The notes beneath the pieces are model-generated. The model did no database searches and had not been told where the DNA came from. It worked only from the letters and a program-made list of their open reading frames with translations. This document shows, piece by piece, positions 59,599-64,000 of a DNA stretch of 64,000 nucleotides. This stretch comes from JANQPX01 sp039197065. Its GTDB lineage: Bacteria > Pseudomonadota > Alphaproteobacteria > Geminicoccales > Geminicoccaceae. The position numbers and the translations under genes are program-made. The stretch is from assembly GCA_039197065.1 (NCBI GenBank), contig JBCCUL010000025.1, positions 1 through 64,000 on the forward strand, written 5' to 3'. Within the stretch, counting starts at the first letter, position 1, and each line of letters opens with the position of its first letter.

Positions 59599-62516
59599 AT
59601 CGCGCCCCTCTTCAAGGGACGGTGGCAACGGTGGTAACGGTGGCTATTTTCTGACTGATTATTAAAAGGGTCCGCACGGACATTACGAGCGTCCGCACCC
59701 TCTGCAGCACTGTCCGGAAATAGGCCTTCTCCGGTCAGACCCTTTTCGTGTTGGGTTGGAAATAAGCCACCGTTACCACCTTTACCACCACCTTCAGAGG
59801 TGTGCTCAGAGGTGGCTGAGACATTCCTGACGAGCCACATCGTGGTTTTCTTGTAGGCTCCGGCCTGTTCGAAACGGCGCCCGCCTTCGACGCGATTTTC
59901 ATGCTTTCGAAGCCAATAGCCGAGGGTCCGTCCGGTGAGCATATCGCGCCCCGGTAAGGCGTCCCGCAACGCATCCAATAGTGTCGTGTCTGGTGTGGTG
60001 TCGACATCTTGGCCTTGGCTGTCGCGCGGGGCAGGCTTGGCATTTTCCTCGGCGGTTTGGACCACCGCGCCTGGTGTCATGGCGCTGCTGCCGAATTGTT
60101 CTTCCCAGGCTTCGAGGACGTTGGCGATGATCTCGCGGATCGGGTCTTGTCCCTCAAGGTGCCGCTTCGTGCCGTATGGGTCCGGCATACCAAGCCAGAC
60201 CAGCGGCTCGCGGATCATCCGAGACCAGCCTTCGAAGCGCCCGAACGTGGTCAACGCGCCATCCATTGGCCGCCCGGCAACGTGGTACGCTTTGAGGATG
60301 GTAAGCGCCGCAGCGATCAGCTCACCGCGCCTGGCAGGCACATCCTTGTGCAGGTCGACGTCGAAGGACCGCTCTTCGGGGCGTTCTACTTGCGGATCGA
60401 TCTTGCAGACGACACATCGGGTTGTAAGGTCGCCGACAATCTCAAGGTTATTCCCGGTCAAAATCCAGACGGTCGCCGTTGGCACGCTTGCAACCCGACT
60501 GAGCCCGAGCACACGGTCGCTGTAAGTCGGCTCGGTCGCCACAGTGCACATAAAGTCGGACGAAAAGGGCTCGGTGATGTTGTCGATGACGGACACTGGC
60601 GCGCCCTGCATTAAGAGAGCCAAGCCGCGTTTTGCCTCGTTCTCAGCACTGGTTGCGGCCGTCATCATGGCCGGTGATCTACCGGTGGCGATGTAGCCGG
60701 GGATGGCAGCAAGCAAACTCTTCCCACTTGCCATCTTGGGCGCCGAAATCACGATGATCGGTGCCGCTCGAAGGAACGGCCGCACTACCAGGGTCAGCAC
60801 GGCTGCAATGAAGGTTGCTCGCGCGGCTTCGTCGACGAAGGGGAAACCCTTGATGACGTCCAAAAGAACGGCGAGCGCCGCCTTGGCGTCCTTCTGGGTC
60901 GGCTTGTCAGGTATGGCAGGAAACGCGGTCGAGCCCGGCTCGAACAAAATACCGGATTCGCGATCCAGGCCCGGCTTGTTGATGATCCTACTGCTCTGCG
61001 TGATCAACGGGACTTCAGTCGTGGCGATCAATCTCGGGATGCCAGCCGCGTTCCACTCGCTATCGGCAGCTGCGATGATCTTGCCGACCTTGGCCGGCGG
61101 ATCGATTGAATAGACCTTGCCTTCGCTGTCCTGACGCCGCCAGTCCGCTGCCTTCGATAGATCAAGGTCGACGGCCTCTGGCCGGATCGCGGATATCACC
61201 AGACTGTCGCGCGGTCGCTCGATGCCGTCGCCTTCGTCCCGCGCCATCGGCTCCGGTGTTCGAAGAACGCGCACGAGGAGCCCGCTGCGCTGATAAATCT
61301 CGCCAGACCTCGCAAGCGCCTCGGCGCCTTGTCTCACTACAGTCGCAAGATTGCCTGCCTTGACGGTGATCACCGGCTTTTGCACCTCGGCCAGCTCGTC
61401 CGCCGTCGGCACGAAGGGCACAGCCTCGGAGATGCGATTCTCCGTCGCGTCCCAGCTCTCGTTGTGTACCATGTCGAGCACGTCGCACTTCTCGCCGGGA
61501 TTGCCCGGCAGGGCGATGCGGACGCGGACGCGCTCATGAAGCCTCAGCGCCAGCCTGCGCGCAGCCTTCTGGCCGGCATTCGACACGATGCCCTTGGCGT
61601 TGGGTCTCTCATCCCGATCGGCGACGATGATGACATCGGTCACTTGACTAGGCGGCTCAAAGCTTGCCACGCCCGCCGTGGCGATGCATGCGGCGACGGC
61701 CTCCGTCCCGATCTGCAGCGAGTCCCGGTGGATGACGGCCACGGCCGCGGCATCCTCGATGCCTTCCAAGACGTAAACCGTGCTCGCCTTGGCGCGCTCA
61801 CCGAACCAGATGGCGAGGCCGGCAAGACTGTCACCCTCGCGCTCCTTTCCGAGCCAGCGTTTCGACTTGACAGGCTCGCCGTCCTGATCAGCGATGACGG
61901 CTTTCTTTTGCGGATCGTCACGGTTCAGGAAGATTTGGAACGCGCCCGTCCGGCCATCCGGCGCGACGGCCTCGAACACGGCGCACGGCCAGTCGCCGAG
62001 CTTGGCCGGCCTGTCGCCAGCGCTTTTCACATAGCAGGCCCGCTGCTTGTGGCCGGCAGATTGGGTTGACGGCGGAACGATGTCGTCAGGGTCGATCCCA
62101 AGGCGGTCGCCAAGGTAGTTGCGCACAAGATCGTCGCCGCGGTTCGCCGCCGCCGGGTTCAACGCCCGCTCGACCTTCGAGCCCTTCGCCGCCGTGCCGG
62201 ACTTGGCGTCGCCTCGCTTCCTGATCAAATCCGGCGCGATGGTCTCGGCGATGAAAAGCTTGGCATCCCTGAAACTGCAGCTGCGCACCTTCTGAATGAT
62301 GGTGAAAATGTCGTCGCCACCGTCTATGCAGGTGCACCGTGCCTTCGCCGCTTTGTAGTCCCAGCGCCAGTCATTGGTGCCGCCGTGGTCAGGGTAGGGG
62401 CAGTCGATATGGCCTTTGCCGCCTTTCCATTCGATGCCGGCGGCTTTCAGAATCTCAAGCTCGCGGCCACGGGCAGCGGCTTTGATGGCGTCGGTTTCGA
62501 TGAAGGATGAAGACAT
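59595..62516 (-). CDS. Phage primase/helicase (zinc ribbon, TOPRIM, P-loop ATPase)
   Basis: 973 residues from the ATG at 62516 (a GTG at 62534 adds six). A zinc site occurs early (CPYPDHGG and CTCIDGG near 40-70). A TOPRIM primase domain lies at about 230-330 (VYVLEGIEDAAAVAV, VIIVADRDERP). A P-loop ATPase comes at about 590-700 (IVISAPKMASGKSLLAAIPG, APVSVIDNITEPFSSD, VWILTGNNLEIVGDLTTRCV). The end is a linker and a DNA-binding-like region. It should open DNA and prime replication of the element. Confidence 0.88.
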   Translation of the reverse strand: MSSSFIETDAIKAAARGRELEILKAAGIEWKGGKGHIDCPYPDHGGTNDWRWDYKAAKARCTCIDGGDDIFTIIQKVRSCSFRDAKLFIAETIAPDLIRKRGDAKSGTAAKGSKVERALNPAAANRGDDLVRNYLGDRLGIDPDDIVPPSTQSAGHKQRACYVKSAGDRPAKLGDWPCAVFEAVAPDGRTGAFQIFLNRDDPQKKAVIADQDGEPVKSKRWLGKEREGDSLAGLAIWFGERAKASTVYVLEGIEDAAAVAVIHRDSLQIGTEAVAACIATAGVASFEPPSQVTDVIIVADRDERPNAKGIVSNAGQKAARRLALRLHERVRVRIALPGNPGEKCDVLDMVHNESWDATENRISEAVPFVPTADELAEVQKPVITVKAGNLATVVRQGAEALARSGEIYQRSGLLVRVLRTPEPMARDEGDGIERPRDSLVISAIRPEAVDLDLSKAADWRRQDSEGKVYSIDPPAKVGKIIAAADSEWNAAGIPRLIATTEVPLITQSSRIINKPGLDRESGILFEPGSTAFPAIPDKPTQKDAKAALAVLLDVIKGFPFVDEAARATFIAAVLTLVVRPFLRAAPIIVISAPKMASGKSLLAAIPGYIATGRSPAMMTAATSAENEAKRGLALLMQGAPVSVIDNITEPFSSDFMCTVATEPTYSDRVLGLSRVASVPTATVWILTGNNLEIVGDLTTRCVVCKIDPQVERPEERSFDVDLHKDVPARRGELIAAALTILKAYHVAGRPMDGALTTFGRFEGWSRMIREPLVWLGMPDPYGTKRHLEGQDPIREIIANVLEAWEEQFGSSAMTPGAVVQTAEENAKPAPRDSQGQDVDTTPDTTLLDALRDALPGRDMLTGRTLGYWLRKHENRVEGGRRFEQAGAYKKTTMWLVRNVSATSEHTSEGGGKGGNGGLFPTQHEKGLTGEGLFPDSAAEGADARNVRADPFNNQSENSHRYHRCHRPLKRGAI

Positions 62517-62626
62517 GTACGGCTTCGCCGTCACCGTCTTGGTTCACGCCAGCGCTGCGATCAGCTAGAAGCTGAGGGTGTTTGCCGATCGCAGGAAGGG
62601 CGTTGCCGAACGGGGCGGCGCCCTTC

Positions 62627-62929
62627 CTATTTGGCGGCGGGGTTCTGAGTAGGACTATCAGCGGATTCGACGCCATCGGTCTTGCTGTCCATCCAAGGAC
62701 CGACGAACTTCCATCGGTAGCCCACCCGGCGCTCGGAAACCCAAGTGGGCGGTGGCGTGCGCTTGCCCGGCGTACCCTCTTCAGCATCCTTACGTCTGCG
62801 CCTGCGTACTTCCTGAATATGGAGCCCGGTCAATACGGCAAGCTCCTGTTCGGAAATGACGCGCTCGCCGATCAGATGATCGGAAAGACTGCAATTGGCA
62901 TCGGAGAGAACTTCGGCGTTCGCCTGCAT
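62627..62929 (-). CDS. AlpA/excisionase-like small HTH protein
   Basis: 100 residues. ERVISEQELAVLTGLHIQEV forms an HTH and RRVGYRWKFVGPWMDSK the wing, as in AlpA/Xis-like proteins that bend att DNA or activate early genes. The operator cluster at 63004-63050 lies upstream of its start. It precedes the primase gene. Confidence 0.75.
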   Translation of the reverse strand: MQANAEVLSDANCSLSDHLIGERVISEQELAVLTGLHIQEVRRRRRKDAEEGTPGKRTPPPTWVSERRVGYRWKFVGPWMDSKTDGVESADSPTQNPAAK

Positions 62930-62976
62930 AGTCCTGATCCCTTAAGCAAGCTTTGAGAACTTGTCGGGGACTATGC

Positions 62977-62995
62977 CGGCGCGAAAAAGCGCCGT
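62977..62995. promoter_or_regulatory. GC-rich hairpin in the leader of the replication block
   Basis: CGGCGC, GAAAAA, GCGCCG: a 6-bp stem with an A-rich loop, in the leader between the operator cluster and the AlpA-like gene. It has no following T-run in either direction, so it is not a standard terminator. Confidence 0.4.
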
Positions 62996-63003
62996 CGTCT
63001 CAC

Positions 63004-63050
63004 TAGTCGCAGAAGTCGCGTGGGCTTCAATTATGCGACTAATGCGACAT
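63004..63050. promoter_or_regulatory. GTCGCA-type operator cluster of the phage replication block
   Basis: Two closely spaced half-site pairs in opposite orientation: GTCGCAGAAGTCGC at 63006-63019 and GCGACTAATGCGAC at 63035-63048. The pairs are near-perfect inverted repeats of each other around a 15-bp spacer. It is upstream of the leftward replication genes, where a phage regulator would act. Confidence 0.65.
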
Positions 63051-63059
63051 GTGCGAGAG

Positions 63060-63848
63060 CTATCCTTTTATCTGTGCTAGCTCCTTCTCTCGCCGTTCGA
63101 TTGCTGCACTTACATGCCGATAGCATGTGCCGGCGTCTGGATACTCTCCCAGCTCGGCTGCCTCCTCAGCGGCAAACTTTGCCAACTCAGCCTTTCCGCC
63201 ATCGCCATCCTGTGGAATGCCGTCGTCGCGGACCTTTTGATATAGCGCCTCATCAATTTCGAGCCAGAACGGCTGGGGCTTTCTCCCTCTCCTCAGCTTC
63301 TTTTTCTCGGTGCTGGCCTGGTCCGCCTCGCTTTCATCTACCGACTTTTCTCTAGCGCCTTCCTGACGCTCGATCGTTTTTGGATCAGACGCTGTGTTCG
63401 TTTCTGACTCGGCTGGCAGGATGAAGCCGAGATGATGACCATTTGCCGAACGGCCCCTTCGCAGCATCAGGGCATTCTTGTCGCTTCGCCAGACGGTCCG
63501 CGAATAGGCACGATCTCCTAGCGGACTCAATTCGAAAACTCTGATCGTGTCATCCTCGCATCTTGTCCGCAAATGGTGTTCTGCCGCTTCGAAATGTTCC
63601 CGATAGAGCTGCCGTGGAGATATCGGAACGTATTTCTCTCCACCCCGGCGGCCCTTTCCCCTGCCGCCCAGCGACGGCGACCAGCGGACCACACGTTTCG
63701 CCTTCGTGGTCTGAAAGCTCGACCAGCGATCAAGACCGAACAGGTCAATACCGGCCCAATCAAGCGCCGCCTTCCGGTCGGCATAGCCAGACGGAAACCA
63801 TGATGACGATTTGCTGGAGGCGGATGTTGGCCTAAGATGAGAATCCAT
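63060..63848 (-). CDS. Phage hypothetical protein
   Basis: 262 residues from the ATG at 63848 (MDSHLRPTSA). The N-terminal part has ALDWAGIDLFGLDRWSSFQT and VVRWSPSLGGRGKGRRGGEK, then a linker rich in Glu and Lys. The C-terminal part (PFWLEIDEALYQKVRDDGIP, GTCYRHVSAAIERREKELAQ) is helical. I do not recognise the family. It lies upstream of the replication block across the operator cluster. Confidence 0.65.
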   Translation of the reverse strand: MDSHLRPTSASSKSSSWFPSGYADRKAALDWAGIDLFGLDRWSSFQTTKAKRVVRWSPSLGGRGKGRRGGEKYVPISPRQLYREHFEAAEHHLRTRCEDDTIRVFELSPLGDRAYSRTVWRSDKNALMLRRGRSANGHHLGFILPAESETNTASDPKTIERQEGAREKSVDESEADQASTEKKKLRRGRKPQPFWLEIDEALYQKVRDDGIPQDGDGGKAELAKFAAEEAAELGEYPDAGTCYRHVSAAIERREKELAQIKG

Positions 63849-63912
63849 TTCGAGGCTCCGACTCGGATTGGCATGCCCTCGGCCGTTGGCGCGGCGCGGG
63901 GGCAATCTCTTT

Positions 63913-64000
63913 CTACGATACTACAGCACCGCCTTGGAATGGCACCACCGTCGCCGGCTCGTCCGCCACGATCGACGCGACGTGATCAGCCCAGATGGCC
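63913..64000 (-). CDS. C-terminal end of a gene that starts beyond the window
   Basis: The minus-strand frame from the edge reads AIWADHVASIVADEPATVV then PFQGGAVVS and TAG at 63913-63915. It ends 64 bp before the previous gene. Too short to assign. Confidence 0.5.
   Translation of the reverse strand, partial: AIWADHVASIVADEPATVVPFQGGAVVS

Noticed and set aside
44012..64000. Complete functional prophage
   Set aside because: No large terminase, portal, major capsid, tail or integrase gene is visible in this span.
1..64000. CRISPR array
   Set aside because: No series of regularly spaced identical repeats was seen; the only arrays are short operator repeats.

Overview
The window reads as a roughly 60% GC chromosome segment of an alphaproteobacterium, most likely a member of the Hyphomicrobiales (rhizobia and relatives). 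The evidence is a class III cyclase fused to a TolB-like and TPR region, a manganese-type MntR with an ABC importer, a cobalamin riboswitch ahead of an ABC importer, an alphaproteobacterial LexA box (GTTC-N7-GTTC type) and rhizobial-style prophage genes. The genus cannot be told from what is visible.

Layout. 1-10085 is accessory DNA: the end of a Kef-type antiporter, a broken TIR-like gene, a cyclase/TPR protein, a LysR/MFS/ABM trio, two small unknown genes, and a dead tyrosine integrase next to a 3' fragment of tRNA-Gly (a likely att scar). 10290-17244 holds an envelope cluster (esterase, 47-residue-repeat TPR membrane protein, lipoprotein), a caspase-like remnant and a DUF2235 hydrolase. 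17276-30805 is mostly ordinary chromosome: a DUF938 methyltransferase; a B12-riboswitch operon (DUF1636 protein, solute-binding protein, two permeases, no ATPase); a Mn-type importer whose two permeases both carry a C-terminal winged helix, facing mntR across a clean palindrome; gamma-glutamyltransferase; an M48 lipoprotein protease; and an SNase-like protein.

From the tRNA-Arg(CCT) at 30906 the sequence is again island-like: a TIGR02391 (HEPN-like) protein, a DUF6082-like membrane protein, a secreted nuclease-like protein with a C10 tract before it, a ferric-reductase-like module with an AraC regulator and a three-copy operator array, and a LexA-controlled three-gene operon ending in an SRAP protein. 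There follow a receiver-domain protein, a YdeI-like protein, an SRPBCC/MarR divergent pair, and a DUF2927 protein beside a divergent dihydropteroate synthase.

44012-64000 is phage-derived. A small HTH repressor faces a rightward early block of tightly overlapping genes (Tat-signal paralogues, replication-like protein, serine recombinase). A TadG-like vWA protein and a ParB-tail fragment follow. A long leftward operon then runs from the right edge: AlpA-like protein, 973-residue primase/helicase, TubC_N-like protein, Spo11/TopoVI-A-like TOPRIM protein, OB-fold protein, DUF5681 protein, two large virion-type proteins and a small-terminase-like protein. No large terminase, portal, capsid or tail gene is visible here, so the element is partial, degenerate or of an unusual kind.

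The best candidates for something not yet described are the LexA-controlled operon with two unknown small proteins, the phage TOPRIM cassette, and the esterase/TPR/lipoprotein cluster beside a caspase remnant.
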